44,594 nucleotides of DNA from Burkholderiaceae bacterium (GTDB lineage: Bacteria; Pseudomonadota; Gammaproteobacteria; Burkholderiales; Burkholderiaceae_E). Below, piece after piece: positions 1 through 8,856 of this stretch. The position numbers and the translations under genes were made by a program. The stretch lies in the NCBI GenBank assembly GCA_024637395.1, contig JAGXFG010000083.1, positions 1-44,594 on the forward strand, read 5' to 3'. Under the pieces are notes generated by a model that did not search any database, was not told the DNA's origin, and saw only the letters and a program-made list of their open reading frames with translations. How positions within the stretch are numbered: position 1 is the stretch's first letter; every line of letters starts with the position of its first letter.

Positions 1-291
1 GAGCTCCGGGGCCGCATAGACCCGTCGCAGCACCAGCACTTCGATGACCCCACCGAGCAACCCGACAACCAGTGCGGCGAGCAGCACCGCCAGCCAGAAG
101 CCCAGAGCCCCGCCGCCGATCCACTCGACCAGCGAATAGGCCACGTAGAGCCCGGCCATGTACATCGCGCCATGCGCGAAGTTGACGATCCGAGTGACGC
201 CGAAGATCAGCGACAACCCCACCGCGATCAGGAACAGCGTCGACGCGCCCGCCAGGCCATTGAGCAACTGGACCAGGAATCCGGAGATCAT
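1..291 (-). CDS. livH: Branched-chain amino acid ABC transporter permease (LivH-like), partial
   Basis: This is the first 97 codons of an inner-membrane permease; the gene runs off the left edge of the window. The translation starts MISGFLVQLLNGLAGAS and continues into LIFGVTRIVNFAHGAMYM, the segment typical of LivH-type permeases of the HAAT family. The visible part is almost wholly hydrophobic. The ATG lies 39 bases after the stop of the substrate-binding protein gene on the same strand, so the two are probably one operon, with the second permease and the ATPases beyond the edge. The family assignment is firm. The substrate could be leucine/isoleucine/valine, another amino acid, urea, or an aromatic acid. 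Confidence 0.9.
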   Translation of the reverse strand, partial: MISGFLVQLLNGLAGASTLFLIAVGLSLIFGVTRIVNFAHGAMYMAGLYVAYSLVEWIGGGALGFWLAVLLAALVVGLLGGVIEVLVLRRVYAAPEL

Positions 292-330
292 CGGTGCGGT
301 CTCGGGGGGCGCCGGAACGACACCGGGGAT

Positions 331-1530
331 TCAGTCGGCCGGGCGCAGCTTGCGAACTTCCGCATCGGAGGGCTGGACACTGGCGCCATCGATATAGCGA
401 AACTCGGTCATGACGCCGCCGCCGTTGCGCAACCCGGTGATACCGACGTAGGCACCCATGGTCGCCTGGTGGTCAAGCGCGCGATAGGTGACCTTCCCGA
501 ACGGAGTCGCGACGTTCAAGCCCTCCAGCGCCGCCACCAGGCGCTCGGGGTCGGTGCTGCCCGCCTTGCGAATCGCTGCCGCCAGTGACTTCAGCGACGA
601 ATAGCCAACCAGCGAGCCCAAACGCGGATACTCCTGCCAGCGCTTCTGGTAGGCGCTCAGGAAGGCGCTGTGCTCGGGGGTCTGGATGCTATACCACGGA
701 TACCCGGTCACCCACCAGCCGATCGGCGCTTCGCCGCGCAGGGGGTCGAGATACTCGGGCTCGCCCGAGAGCAGCGAAAATACCGCGCGGTCGCGGAACA
801 GGCCGCGAATGTTGCCCTCGCGCACGAACTTGGCCAGATCGCCGGCGAACAGCACGTTGAAAATCGCGTCCGGCTTACTCTCGGCCAAAGCCTGGACTAC
901 CGAGCCGGCATCGATCCGGCCGAGCGCCGGCGCCTGCTCGGCGACGAACTCAACGTCCGGCTGGGCCGCCTTGAGCAGCGCCTTGAAGGTCGCGGCTGCC
1001 GACTGCCCGTACTCGTAGTTGGGATAGACCACCGCCCAGCGTTTCTTGTTCAGCTTCGCGGCCTCGGGCACCAGCATCGCGGCTTGCATGTAGGTCGACG
1101 GCCGCAGCCGGAAGGTGTAGCGATTGCCGTTCTGCCAGGTGATCTTGTCGGTCAACGGCTCGGCGGCAAGGAAGACCACCTTGCGCTGGCGCGCGAAGTC
1201 CGACACCGCCAGCCCGACGTGCGAAAGGAAGGTTCCGAAGATCGCGTCGACCTTCTCGCGTGCGACCAGTTCCTCGGCGACGCGCACCGCATCGCCGGGA
1301 TTGCCATTGTCGTCGCGCGAGACCACCTCGAGCTTGCGGCCAAGCACTCCGCCAGCGGCATTGACCTCCTCGAGAGCCAGTTGCCAGCCCTTGCGATAGG
1401 GCTCGAGGAACGCGGCCTGGGCCTTGTAGCTGTTCAGCTCGCCGATGCGAATCGACTGCGCGCTCGCTACCGGGGCCGACAACAGCGCGGCCAGCGCCAG
1501 CAGCCAGCCCGAGTTCTTCCAGTGGTTCAT
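331..1530 (-). CDS. ABC transporter periplasmic substrate-binding protein (LivK-like)
   Basis: This 399-residue periplasmic binding protein would deliver a ligand to the LivH-type permease encoded next to it. Residues 1-24 form a Sec signal peptide (lysine at 5, hydrophobic core WLLALAALL, cleavage after ASA). The mature protein begins QSIRIGELNSYKAQAAF and has the type I periplasmic-binding fold signature of the Peripla_BP_6 family, including GRKLEVVSRDDNGNPGDAVR. I chose the ATG at 1530 because the signal peptide begins there and AGGAT lies upstream. The frame stays open 36 codons further upstream, but that extension is not signal-like. Many betaproteobacteria carry paralogues for aromatic acids or amides, so the ligand is unknown. 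Confidence 0.93.
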   Translation of the reverse strand: MNHWKNSGWLLALAALLSAPVASAQSIRIGELNSYKAQAAFLEPYRKGWQLALEEVNAAGGVLGRKLEVVSRDDNGNPGDAVRVAEELVAREKVDAIFGTFLSHVGLAVSDFARQRKVVFLAAEPLTDKITWQNGNRYTFRLRPSTYMQAAMLVPEAAKLNKKRWAVVYPNYEYGQSAAATFKALLKAAQPDVEFVAEQAPALGRIDAGSVVQALAESKPDAIFNVLFAGDLAKFVREGNIRGLFRDRAVFSLLSGEPEYLDPLRGEAPIGWWVTGYPWYSIQTPEHSAFLSAYQKRWQEYPRLGSLVGYSSLKSLAAAIRKAGSTDPERLVAALEGLNVATPFGKVTYRALDHQATMGAYVGITGLRNGGGVMTEFRYIDGASVQPSDAEVRKLRPAD

Positions 1531-1631
1531 GTCCGAATCCTGAATTGTTTTCCTGCGCGAGTGACGATGCGCCAGTTTCTGGCGTCGAACCAGACTTTCA
1601 AGGATAACCCGATGTGATGCACACCCGCCGC

Positions 1632-1659
1632 TTGGCACTGTAGAATCTGCCGATATTCT
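1632..1659 (+). promoter_or_regulatory. Candidate sigma-70 promoter for fdxA
   Basis: TTGGCA (1632-1637) and TATTCT (1654-1659) are separated by 16 bases, about 20 bases before the fdxA ATG. Both hexamers are imperfect, so this is a pattern call only. Confidence 0.35.
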
Positions 1660-1679
1660 TGTTTCCAGGCTGCCAGACC

Positions 1680-2003
1680 ATGACCCACGTCGTCACCGAA
1701 TCCTGCATCCGCTGCCGTTACACCGACTGCGTTGACGTGTGCCCGGTCGACTGTTTCCGGGAAGGGCCCAACATGCTGATCATCGACCCCGATGAGTGCA
1801 TCGATTGCGCGGTCTGCATCCCGGAATGCCCGGTCGAAGCGATTTATGCCGAGGAAGACGTCCCTGCCGGGCAGGAACGGTTCATCGAGCTCAACGCCGA
1901 ACTCACCAAGATCTGGCCGAGCATAACCCGCACCAAGGAAGCCCTGCCCGATGCTGACGAGTGGGCCGACGTCAAGGACAAGCTGGAGCACCTGAAGCGT
2001 TGA
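1680..2003 (+). CDS. fdxA: 7Fe-8S ferredoxin FdxA
   Basis: A 107-residue cytosolic ferredoxin of the Azotobacter FdI type, carrying one [3Fe-4S] and one [4Fe-4S] cluster. The cysteines are at 9, 12, 17, 21, 25, 40, 43, 46 and 50. By family analogy C9, C17 and C50 hold the 3Fe cluster and C21, C40, C43 and C46 hold the 4Fe cluster. The C-terminal tail ([20 protein letters not shown]) is the usual extension of this subfamily. Its stop codon overlaps a TTG start of the large flavoprotein gene (TTGA at 2000-2003). That arrangement suggests translational coupling and makes FdxA the likely electron partner of that enzyme. The ferredoxin identity is seen in the sequence; the partnership is inferred. 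Confidence 0.97.
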   Translation: MTHVVTESCIRCRYTDCVDVCPVDCFREGPNMLIIDPDECIDCAVCIPECPVEAIYAEEDVPAGQERFIELNAELTKIWPSITRTKEALPDADEWADVKDKLEHLKR

Positions 2004-5000
2004 GCGCGCCGCGCCGGCAACCGGAACTCGCGCTCGGTTTCGGATTCAGCTTCGTCGATCTCCACGCCCAGCCTGGCCTCGCCCGGCTGGATTCCCGTTT
2101 CCTCCAATGGTTGCGCGAGCGCGAAGCCGGCCTGGCCGAGCAGTTGCTGACGGCGCGCGCGGCCCCGCCCGAGGATGCCCGCGACCAGGCGCCGCTGCTG
2201 CTGGCGCTCGGCCCCCAGGTCGAAACCTTCATCGCCGAACTGTTCGGAATCGAGGAGGAAGCGGGCGAACTCGCCGCCAGGCACGAAGCCCTGGCGCCGC
2301 TGTTGCGGGTCAAGTGGAAGTTCGTCAAGCGCCAGGCGTTGCTGGGCGTGCCAGCCGAGCAGCTGGCCGATTTCGATCCCGCTGGCGCCGAGGCAACGAT
2401 CTGCTCCTGGCTGGGCACTGACTTCGAGGAACTCGGCTTCGCCGTCGCGATCGAGAGCTGGCAACGGCTGGCGAAGGAAGGCGACGAGGCGTCACGCGAA
2501 ACTGCGCGGCAACGCCTCGAACTGGCACTGATCTACTGCGCCTGGGCGGCCGGCACCCCGGCTGGCCAGGAACGCCACCCCCACGGCGTCCTGTTTCGCC
2601 AGCCCGGGAAGACCGACCCGCTGGCGCTGCTCCCCAAGGTCCGCGAAGTCACCCGCGCTGATCTCGGCGGCATCCCGGTGCGGGTCATCGCTCCCGGTCA
2701 CGAGCGTGCTCGGCAGGGCTTTGCGCTGACCGACCAGGGCACCGACCTGGCCGGCGCGCTCGACCAGGCCAAGTACTGCCTGCTGTGCCACGACCGCAAG
2801 AAGGATTCCTGCTCCAAGGGACTGCTGGAGAAGGCACCCAAGGGCGAAGCCCAGCCGCTGCGCCGCTTCAAGCAGACGGTTTTCGGGGTCGAGCTGGCCG
2901 GCTGCCCGCTCGAGGAAAGGATTTCGGAGTTCCATAGCCTGAAACTGCAAGGTTGCGCGATCGGTGCGCTGGCGATGATCACGATCGACAATCCGACGGT
3001 GGCGGCCACCGGGCACCGGATCTGCAACGACTGCATGAAGGCCTGCATCTACCAGCAGCAGACTCCGGTCGACATCCCGCAGGCCGAAACCCGCACCCTC
3101 AAGGACGTGCTGGAACTGCCCTGGGGCTTCGAGATCTACTCCCTGCTCACACGCTGGAACCCGCTCAACCTGATTCGACCCTTCCCGCGGCCGGGTACCG
3201 GACGAAAGGTGCTGGTGGCCGGGATCGGGCCGGCCGGGTTCACGCTGGCCCACCACCTGATCAATGACGGGCATTCAGTGGTCGCGGTCGACGGCCTGAA
3301 AATCGAGCCGCTCGACCCGGAGCTCTCCGGGGTCAATGCCGACGGCAGCCGCTGCGCGTTCGAGCCGGTAGCCGACGTCGAGACCCTGTTCGAGAACCTT
3401 GATGAGCGGGTTATGGCCGGTTTCGGCGGCGTCGCCGAGTACGGCATCACGGTGCGCTGGAACAAGAATTTCCTCAAGATCGTGCGCCTGCTGCTGGAGC
3501 GCCGCGCCGAATTCGCCCTCTATGGCGGGGTGCGCTTCGGCGGCACCATGGGGGTCGACGAGGCCTTCGCGGCAGGCTTCGACCACGTGGCGCTGGCGCT
3601 GGGCGCGGGGCGCCCGACCGTGCTGGGCATCCCCAACGCTCTGGCGCGCGGCGTGCGCACCGCCAGCGACTTCCTGATGGCGCTGCAGCTGACCGGCGCG
3701 GCCAAGCGCGATTCGATCGCCAACATGCAGCTGCGCCTGCCGGTAGTCGTGATCGGTGGCGGCCTGAGCGCCATCGACGCCGCGACCGAGGCGCTGGCCT
3801 ACTACCCGGTCCAGGTCGAGAAGTTCCTGCTGCGCCATGAAACCCTGGTTCGCGAACTCGGCGAGGAGACGGTCAGGGCGGGCTGGAGCGAGGACGACCG
3901 CGGGCTGGCCGACGAATTTATCGTTCATGCCCAGGCGCTGCGCCGCGAGCACGAACGCGCCAGCATCGCCGGCCGCGAGCCGAACATCGCCCGCTTGCTG
4001 GCCCTCTGGGGTGGCGTGACCATCGCGTACCGCAAGCGCATGATCGACAGCCCGGCATACACCCTGAACCACGAGGAAATCGAGAAAGCCCTCGAGGAAG
4101 GGGTCGTGCTAGCCGAGTGCCTCAACCCGGAACGCGTCGAGATCGATGAAACCGGGGCGGTGCGCGCGATCCGCCTGCGGCGCACGACCCGCGACGAAAC
4201 CGGCGGCTGGCACGAGGGCGAGGCGGTCGAATTGCCGGCCCGCGCCCTGCTGGTCGCTGCCGGCACCCACCCCAATACCGTGCTGGCGCGCGAGGACAGC
4301 GTCCACTTCGGACTCGACGGCAGGTTCTTCCAGGCCATCGACGAGCACGGTGCGCCGGTGCGCCCGCAGTCCGGCACTTCCAAACCCGACGCAGTCCAGG
4401 TGCTGCTCGCCAAGGTGCCCGACGGCCGGATGATCTCGTATTTCGGTGATCTGCATCCCAGCTACTCGGGCAATGTCGTCAAGGCCATGGGCTCGGCCAA
4501 ACAGGGTTACCCGACCATCTCACGGGTACTGGGGCAGCGCGCGCCGGCCAGCACGGCGGCGTTTGCCGATTTCGTGCGGGTGCTCGACGACCTGCTGCGG
4601 CCCCGGATCGAGCGGGTCGAACGCATCGGTCCACGGATCGTCGAGATCGTGGTGCGCGCACCGCAGGCCGCCCGGCGCTTCGAGCCCGGGCAGTTCTACC
4701 GGCTGCAGAACTTTGAGAGCCGAGCACCCCAGGTCACGATCGGCGGCAACAAGACCACGCTCGCCGCCGAAGGACTGGCGCTGACCGGCGCCTGGGTCGA
4801 TCGCGAGGCCGGGCTGGTCTCTACGATCGTCCTCGAAATGGGCGGCAGCGCCGACCTTTGCTCGATGCTCACCCCCGGCGAGCCGGTAGTGCTGATGGGA
4901 CCGACCGGCGAACCGACCGAGATTCCGGCCGATGAGACGGTGGTGCTGGTCGGCGGCGGACTCGGCAACGCGGTGCTGTTTTCGATCGGCGCGGCGCTGC

Positions 5001-5587
5001 GCGCGGCTGGCTCGCGAGTGCTCTACTTCGCCGGCTACCGGCATCCGTCGGATCGTTTCAAGGTTGCCGAAATCGAGCGCGCCGGCGACGTCATCGTCTG
5101 GTGTAGCGACTCGGGCCCGGCGATCGAGCCGACCAGAGCCGACGATCGCAGCTTCGTGGGCAACATCGTCGAGGCGATGATCGCTTACGGCGAGGGGCTC
5201 CTGGGCGAACCGGCGCTGCGCCTGCAGGATGCCGACCGGATCATTGCGATCGGTTCGGACCGGATGATGGCGGCGGTGGCCCACGAGCGCAGTCACCGCC
5301 TGGCGCACCTGCTCAAGCCGGGACACCGGGGAATCGGCTCGATCAACTCGCCGATGCAGTGCATGATGAAGGAGATCTGCGCCCAATGCCTGCAGCCCCA
5401 CCGCGACCCCGAAACCGGCCAGATCAGCTACGTCTTTTCCTGTTTCAACCAGGACCAGCCGCTGGAAAAGGTCGATTTCGGCGCGCTGCACCAGCGTTTG
5501 GCGCAGAATTCGCTCGCCGAGAAGATCACGGCGCGCTGGCTGGAACTGTGCCTGCACCACCTCCCGGAGGGCGACGGGCGGATCTGA
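2000..5587 (+). CDS. Large FAD/NAD(P) iron-sulfur oxidoreductase, GltD/NfnB-like fused to PyrK/NfnA-like
   Basis: A 1195-residue multidomain electron-transfer flavoprotein. Residues 1 to about 250 form a domain I do not recognise. Residues 260-349 hold exactly eight cysteines (260, 263, 271, 302, 319, 342, 345, 349), enough for two [4Fe-4S] clusters as in GltD/NfnB N-termini. A FAD-binding GIGPAG follows at 408-413, and a second dinucleotide motif, [10 protein letters not shown], starts at 586. From about 865 the chain becomes ferredoxin-reductase-like: flavin segment FEPGQFYRL near 898, NAD motif GGGLGNAV at 985, and PyrK-type [2Fe-2S] cysteines at 1121, 1127, 1130 and 1148. The order matches NfnB followed by NfnA. 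The TTG at 2000 is chosen because it overlaps the fdxA stop, has GGAG upstream, and gives a start just before conserved-looking sequence; an ATG at 1961 would lie inside fdxA. A role in moving electrons between NAD(P)H and ferredoxin is inferred, and electron bifurcation is only a hypothesis. Confidence 0.85.
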   Translation: MSAPRRQPELALGFGFSFVDLHAQPGLARLDSRFLQWLREREAGLAEQLLTARAAPPEDARDQAPLLLALGPQVETFIAELFGIEEEAGELAARHEALAPLLRVKWKFVKRQALLGVPAEQLADFDPAGAEATICSWLGTDFEELGFAVAIESWQRLAKEGDEASRETARQRLELALIYCAWAAGTPAGQERHPHGVLFRQPGKTDPLALLPKVREVTRADLGGIPVRVIAPGHERARQGFALTDQGTDLAGALDQAKYCLLCHDRKKDSCSKGLLEKAPKGEAQPLRRFKQTVFGVELAGCPLEERISEFHSLKLQGCAIGALAMITIDNPTVAATGHRICNDCMKACIYQQQTPVDIPQAETRTLKDVLELPWGFEIYSLLTRWNPLNLIRPFPRPGTGRKVLVAGIGPAGFTLAHHLINDGHSVVAVDGLKIEPLDPELSGVNADGSRCAFEPVADVETLFENLDERVMAGFGGVAEYGITVRWNKNFLKIVRLLLERRAEFALYGGVRFGGTMGVDEAFAAGFDHVALALGAGRPTVLGIPNALARGVRTASDFLMALQLTGAAKRDSIANMQLRLPVVVIGGGLSAIDAATEALAYYPVQVEKFLLRHETLVRELGEETVRAGWSEDDRGLADEFIVHAQALRREHERASIAGREPNIARLLALWGGVTIAYRKRMIDSPAYTLNHEEIEKALEEGVVLAECLNPERVEIDETGAVRAIRLRRTTRDETGGWHEGEAVELPARALLVAAGTHPNTVLAREDSVHFGLDGRFFQAIDEHGAPVRPQSGTSKPDAVQVLLAKVPDGRMISYFGDLHPSYSGNVVKAMGSAKQGYPTISRVLGQRAPASTAAFADFVRVLDDLLRPRIERVERIGPRIVEIVVRAPQAARRFEPGQFYRLQNFESRAPQVTIGGNKTTLAAEGLALTGAWVDREAGLVSTIVLEMGGSADLCSMLTPGEPVVLMGPTGEPTEIPADETVVLVGGGLGNAVLFSIGAALRAAGSRVLYFAGYRHPSDRFKVAEIERAGDVIVWCSDSGPAIEPTRADDRSFVGNIVEAMIAYGEGLLGEPALRLQDADRIIAIGSDRMMAAVAHERSHRLAHLLKPGHRGIGSINSPMQCMMKEICAQCLQPHRDPETGQISYVFSCFNQDQPLEKVDFGALHQRLAQNSLAEKITARWLELCLHHLPEGDGRI

Positions 5588-5660
5588 GCCGGTTGCGGTG
5601 CCAGATCCTGCCCTGATTCCGGAGCCAAGGGAGCTCCAAAAAGGATTCCTGCCCGGGTCG

Positions 5661-5669
5661 TGAGATAAT
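5661..5669 (+). promoter_or_regulatory. Extended -10 promoter candidate for phaZ
   Basis: TGAGATAAT matches the extended -10 form TGnTATAAT at all but one position and lies in a short AT-rich island of otherwise GC-rich DNA. No good -35 is visible, as is common for extended -10 promoters. The predicted transcript would carry a leader of about 60 bases that includes the stem-loop at 5690-5719. Confidence 0.45.
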
Positions 5670-5689
5670 TAACCATTATGCGGTGCGCC

Positions 5690-5719
5690 TGGCCGGGCGC
5701 ATCGCCTGCCGCCCGGCCA
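5690..5719 (+). repeat. Perfect 10-bp stem-loop in the phaZ leader
   Basis: TGGCCGGGCG (5690-5699) pairs perfectly with CGCCCGGCCA (5710-5719) around a 10-base loop. The ribosome binding site GAGGAG (5722-5727) follows directly and the phaZ ATG is at 5736. It may modulate phaZ translation or mRNA stability, or be an operator for a DNA-binding regulator. The dyad is seen; its function is inferred. Confidence 0.5.
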
Positions 5720-5735
5720 CCGAGGAGACATACCG

Positions 5736-7010
5736 ATGCTCTACACGCTGCATGAAGCACAACGCTCGATCATGATGCCCCTTTCGACCTGGGCCGAGGC
5801 CATGAGCCAGGTGTATTCGCATCCGTACAGCCCGCTCAGTTATGCGCCATTCGCTTCCCGCGTTTCGGCCGGTTTCGAGCTGATCTACCGTTTCGGCAAG
5901 GAGTATGAGAAGCCCTCTTTCGGCATCAGGTCGGTGGAAGTCGACGGTGTCACGGTGCCGGTCACCAAGAAAGTGGTCCTGGAGAAGCCCTTCTGCAAGC
6001 TGCTCCACTTCGAACGCGAATTCCCCGCTGAAATGGCCGGCCGCGCGCCCGACCCGGTGGTGCTGGCATTTGCGCCGCTCTCGGGACACCACTCGAGCCT
6101 GCTGCGCGACACCGTGCGCACCCTGCTCCGCGACCATGACGTCTATCTCACCGATTGGGTCGATGCGCGGATGGTGCCGCTCTCGCTCGGCCCGTTCCAC
6201 CTCGACGACTATGTCGGCTACGCGATCGAGTTCATCCGCGCGCTCGGGCCCGAGGTCCATGTGATGTCGGTCTGCCAACCGACGGTCCCGGTCCTGGCGG
6301 CGGTTTCGATCATGGCCGCCCTCGACGATCCCCTCCAGCCGCGTTCGATGATCATGATGGGCGGACCCATCGATACCCGCGAGAGTCCGACCGGGGTCAA
6401 CGAGCTCGCGATCCAGAAGCCTTTCCAGTGGTTCGAGCGCAACCTGATCTACCGGGTTCCGGCCCGCTACCCTGGCGCCGGACGCCCCGTCTACCCCGGA
6501 TTCCTGCAACACGCCGGGTTCATCGCCATGAACCCGAACCGGCACACCGAATCGCACCGCGATTACTACCAGGATCTGGTGCGGGGCGACCTGGAGGACG
6601 TCGAGGCTCACCGCCGTTTCTATGACGAGTACAACGCGGTGCTCGACATGCCCGTCGAGTACTACCTGGATACCATCCGGACGGTGTTCCAGAAGCACCT
6701 GCTGCCGCTGGGCAAGTGGGACGTGAAGTTCGAAAACCAGGTCTTTCGCGTCGACCCGGCCAAGATCAGCCGCGTGGCGCTCTTCACGATCGAAGGCGAA
6801 CTCGACGATATTTCCGGCATCGGCCAGACCCAGGCGGCGCACGAGCTCTGCGCCGGGATTCCGAAAGCGCGCAAGCGCCACCTGACTGCCATGGGAGCCG
6901 GCCACTACGGCATCTTCAGCGGCCGGCGGTGGCGGGAGCAGATCTACCCCGAGGTCAAAGCCTTCATCCGCAAGAATCTCGCTGCCGCCAAGTCAAGGCG
7001 CGCCGCCTGA
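5736..7010 (+). CDS. phaZ: Intracellular polyhydroxyalkanoate depolymerase PhaZ
   Basis: A 424-residue cytosolic alpha/beta hydrolase that degrades stored native PHB granules. The N-terminus (MLYTLHEAQRSIMMPLSTWA) and overall length match the Ralstonia PhaZ1 class. The nucleophile is cysteine rather than serine: C180 in the lipase-box-like VMSVCQPTVPVL, as known for this class. A C-terminal His in GAGHYGIFSGRRWR probably completes the triad. The ATG follows GAGGAG with good spacing and a leader stem-loop. The gene stands alone on the plus strand; the thiolase bktB lies 2.9 kb downstream and no synthase gene is present here. The assignment is firm. Confidence 0.95.
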   Translation: MLYTLHEAQRSIMMPLSTWAEAMSQVYSHPYSPLSYAPFASRVSAGFELIYRFGKEYEKPSFGIRSVEVDGVTVPVTKKVVLEKPFCKLLHFEREFPAEMAGRAPDPVVLAFAPLSGHHSSLLRDTVRTLLRDHDVYLTDWVDARMVPLSLGPFHLDDYVGYAIEFIRALGPEVHVMSVCQPTVPVLAAVSIMAALDDPLQPRSMIMMGGPIDTRESPTGVNELAIQKPFQWFERNLIYRVPARYPGAGRPVYPGFLQHAGFIAMNPNRHTESHRDYYQDLVRGDLEDVEAHRRFYDEYNAVLDMPVEYYLDTIRTVFQKHLLPLGKWDVKFENQVFRVDPAKISRVALFTIEGELDDISGIGQTQAAHELCAGIPKARKRHLTAMGAGHYGIFSGRRWREQIYPEVKAFIRKNLAAAKSRRAA

Positions 7011-7055
7011 CGGGGGCATGGCAGCGCCAGGCGCACGCCGCCAACGGGGGCAGCA

Positions 7056-7703
7056 TTGAACCAGCGCAAGTGCCGCGCGATCTTCGAGCGCTGGCGCGCC
7101 GCCAATCCGGCACCCAAGCCGGAGTTGAATTACTCGTCACCGTTTGAACTGCTGGTGGCGGTCATCCTCTCGGCACAGGCGACCGATCGCAGCGTCAATG
7201 CCGCGACCGGGGCCTTGTTTGCGGCCGCGCCCACGCCTCGGGCAATGCTCGCGCTCGGCGCCGAGGGCATCGAACCATTCGTGCGCTCGATCGGACTGTT
7301 CCGCTCCAAGGCCCGGCATATTGCCGCAGCCTGCGAAATCCTGGTCAGCAAGCACGGCGGTTCGGTGCCGCGCGAGCGCGCCGCGCTCGAAGCGCTGCCC
7401 GGGGTGGGCCGCAAGACCGCCAACGTAGTGCTCAACATTGCCTTCGGCGAGCCGGTCATCGCCGTCGACACCCACGTTTTCCGGGTCGCCAACCGCACCG
7501 GGATTGCTCCCGGCGCCACCCCGCTCGCGGTCGAAACCGCCCTCGAGCGCAAGGTGCCGGCGGAATTCCTCCACGACGCGCATCACTGGCTGATCCTGCA
7601 CGGGCGCTACGTCTGCCTGGCACGCAAGCCGCGCTGCGGGGATTGCCTGATTGCCGACCTGTGCGAGTATCCCGAGCGGACGCTGGCGGCTCAGGAAGCC
7701 TAG
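7056..7703 (+). CDS. nth: Endonuclease III (DNA glycosylase/AP lyase)
   Basis: A 215-residue base-excision repair enzyme that removes oxidised pyrimidines and cleaves at AP sites. The helix-hairpin-helix LPGVGRKTANVV carries catalytic K120. D138 lies in VIAVDTHVFRV, and both fall at the same numbers as in E. coli Nth. The [4Fe-4S] cluster cysteines are C187, C194, C197 and C203 (C-x6-C-x2-C-x5-C), also collinear with E. coli. The start is a TTG: it places NYSSPFELLVAVILSAQATD where the family has it, there is no in-frame ATG nearby, and a GGGGG run lies 6 bases upstream. The DUF1841 gene follows after 10 bases. Confidence 0.96.
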   Translation: MNQRKCRAIFERWRAANPAPKPELNYSSPFELLVAVILSAQATDRSVNAATGALFAAAPTPRAMLALGAEGIEPFVRSIGLFRSKARHIAAACEILVSKHGGSVPRERAALEALPGVGRKTANVVLNIAFGEPVIAVDTHVFRVANRTGIAPGATPLAVETALERKVPAEFLHDAHHWLILHGRYVCLARKPRCGDCLIADLCEYPERTLAAQEA

Positions 7704-7713
7704 GGGAGAGACC

Positions 7714-8145
7714 ATGTTCGACCCTTCGCAGGAAGACGTGCGCCGCTTTTTTTGCGGCACCTGGGCCAAGCACCTCGCGGGCGCGCCGCTGACTCCGCTC
7801 GAGGCGATGGCGCTCGATGCGATCCTGGCCCATCCCGAATATCACGACGAGCTCGCATCGCTCGAGCAGGCGTTGACCGCCCAGTACCCGGTGGATTCGG
7901 GACGCACCAACCCGTTCCTGCACCTCTCGCTGCACCTGGGCGTGGCCGAACAGTGCGCGATCGACCAGCCGAGCGGAATCCGCGCCGCACTCGCGGAGCT
8001 GACCCGGAAGCTGGATTCCGGGCACGCTGCGGCCCATGAAGTAATCGAGTGCCTCGCCGAAACGATCTGGCAGGCCCAGCGCTCCGGCACTGCTCCCGAC
8101 AGCGTCGCCTACCTCGAGTGCCTGAAGCGTCGCGCCAGCCGCTGA
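7714..8145 (+). CDS. DUF1841 family protein
   Basis: A 143-residue soluble protein beginning MFDPSQEDVRRFFCGTWAKH, which is typical of the DUF1841 family found in beta- and gammaproteobacteria. Its function is unknown. There is no signal peptide, membrane segment or metal motif. The ATG at 7714 has GGGGAGAG upstream. It lies 10 bases after nth and is likely cotranscribed with it. I recognise the family but can assign no role. Confidence 0.85.
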   Translation: MFDPSQEDVRRFFCGTWAKHLAGAPLTPLEAMALDAILAHPEYHDELASLEQALTAQYPVDSGRTNPFLHLSLHLGVAEQCAIDQPSGIRAALAELTRKLDSGHAAAHEVIECLAETIWQAQRSGTAPDSVAYLECLKRRASR

Positions 8146-8198
8146 GCAGCGCTTCTTTATCTGTTACGCTCTCGCTGAACAATGATCCAGGAGCTGCA

Positions 8199-8834
8199 AT
8201 GCTGGGACGCCTGATGCCCCGCGAGGGGCGGTTTTTCGATCTCTTCAACCAGCACGCGGCGCTGGTGGTCAAGGGCAGCCACGAGCTTGCCGAGTTGATG
8301 GCCAACTACTCCGACCTCGGCGCACGCCAGAAACACGTCGACGCGATCGACGCGGCCGAACGCGCCGCCGACAAGATCACCCGCGAGACCGTCCTGTTGC
8401 TGCGCCAGAGCTTCGTGACCCCGTTCGACCGCGACGAGATCCACCAGCTGATCACCCGGCTCGACGACATCCTCGACCTGATCCAGGATGTCGCCGAATC
8501 AGCGATGCTCTTCGACCTGCAGCGCGTCACCCCGGAAGCGCGCCAGCTCGCCGACCTCAGCCGGATGTGCACCGACCGGGTAGCCGATGCCGTGCGCCTG
8601 CTCGCCAACATGGACGATGCCCAGCACACGCTCAAGATCTGCCAGCAAATCGACCAGATCGAGTCCGACGCCGACCGGGTGATGCGCTCGGGGATGTCCA
8701 AGCTGTTTCGCGACGAAACCGATGTGCGCCAGCTGATCAAGCTCAAAGCCATCTACGAGCAGCTCGAGGCCGTCACCGATCGCTGCGAGGATGTCGCCAA
8801 CGTGATCGAAGGCGTCGTGCTCGAGAACGCATGA
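8199..8834 (+). CDS. PhoU-like DUF47 protein, partner of Pit
   Basis: A 211-residue, almost wholly helical cytosolic protein of the DUF47/TIGR00153 family, a distant PhoU relative that usually sits next to low-affinity phosphate transporters and is thought to modulate them. Acidic helical stretches such as DRDEIHQLITRLDDILDLIQ and EAVTDRCEDVANVIEGVV are typical and may bind metal ions. I start at the ATG at 8199 (MLGRLMPREGRFFDLFN) because CAGGAG lies just upstream and that is the family N-terminus. The same frame is open further upstream without similarity. Only 22 bases separate it from pit. Confidence 0.92.
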   Translation: MLGRLMPREGRFFDLFNQHAALVVKGSHELAELMANYSDLGARQKHVDAIDAAERAADKITRETVLLLRQSFVTPFDRDEIHQLITRLDDILDLIQDVAESAMLFDLQRVTPEARQLADLSRMCTDRVADAVRLLANMDDAQHTLKICQQIDQIESDADRVMRSGMSKLFRDETDVRQLIKLKAIYEQLEAVTDRCEDVANVIEGVVLENA

Positions 8835-8856
8835 GCGGCCGCGCCGGAGTCGCGTG

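Noticed and set aside
670-1617. Long open frame antisense to the livK-like gene (about 315 codons)
   Set aside because: High-GC codon usage leaves stop-poor frames opposite real genes. The translation has no family features, while the opposite strand encodes a complete binding protein with a signal peptide.
1531-1638. 36-residue N-terminal extension of the livK-like protein
   Set aside because: The extension is Arg/His-rich and not signal-like. The internal ATG at 1530 begins a standard signal peptide with a ribosome binding site.
5664-5680. Fur-box-like GATAAT...ATTAT upstream of phaZ
   Set aside because: The half-site spacing is 2 bases short of the 19-bp Fur consensus and the middle does not match. 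An extended -10 explains the AT-rich bases better.
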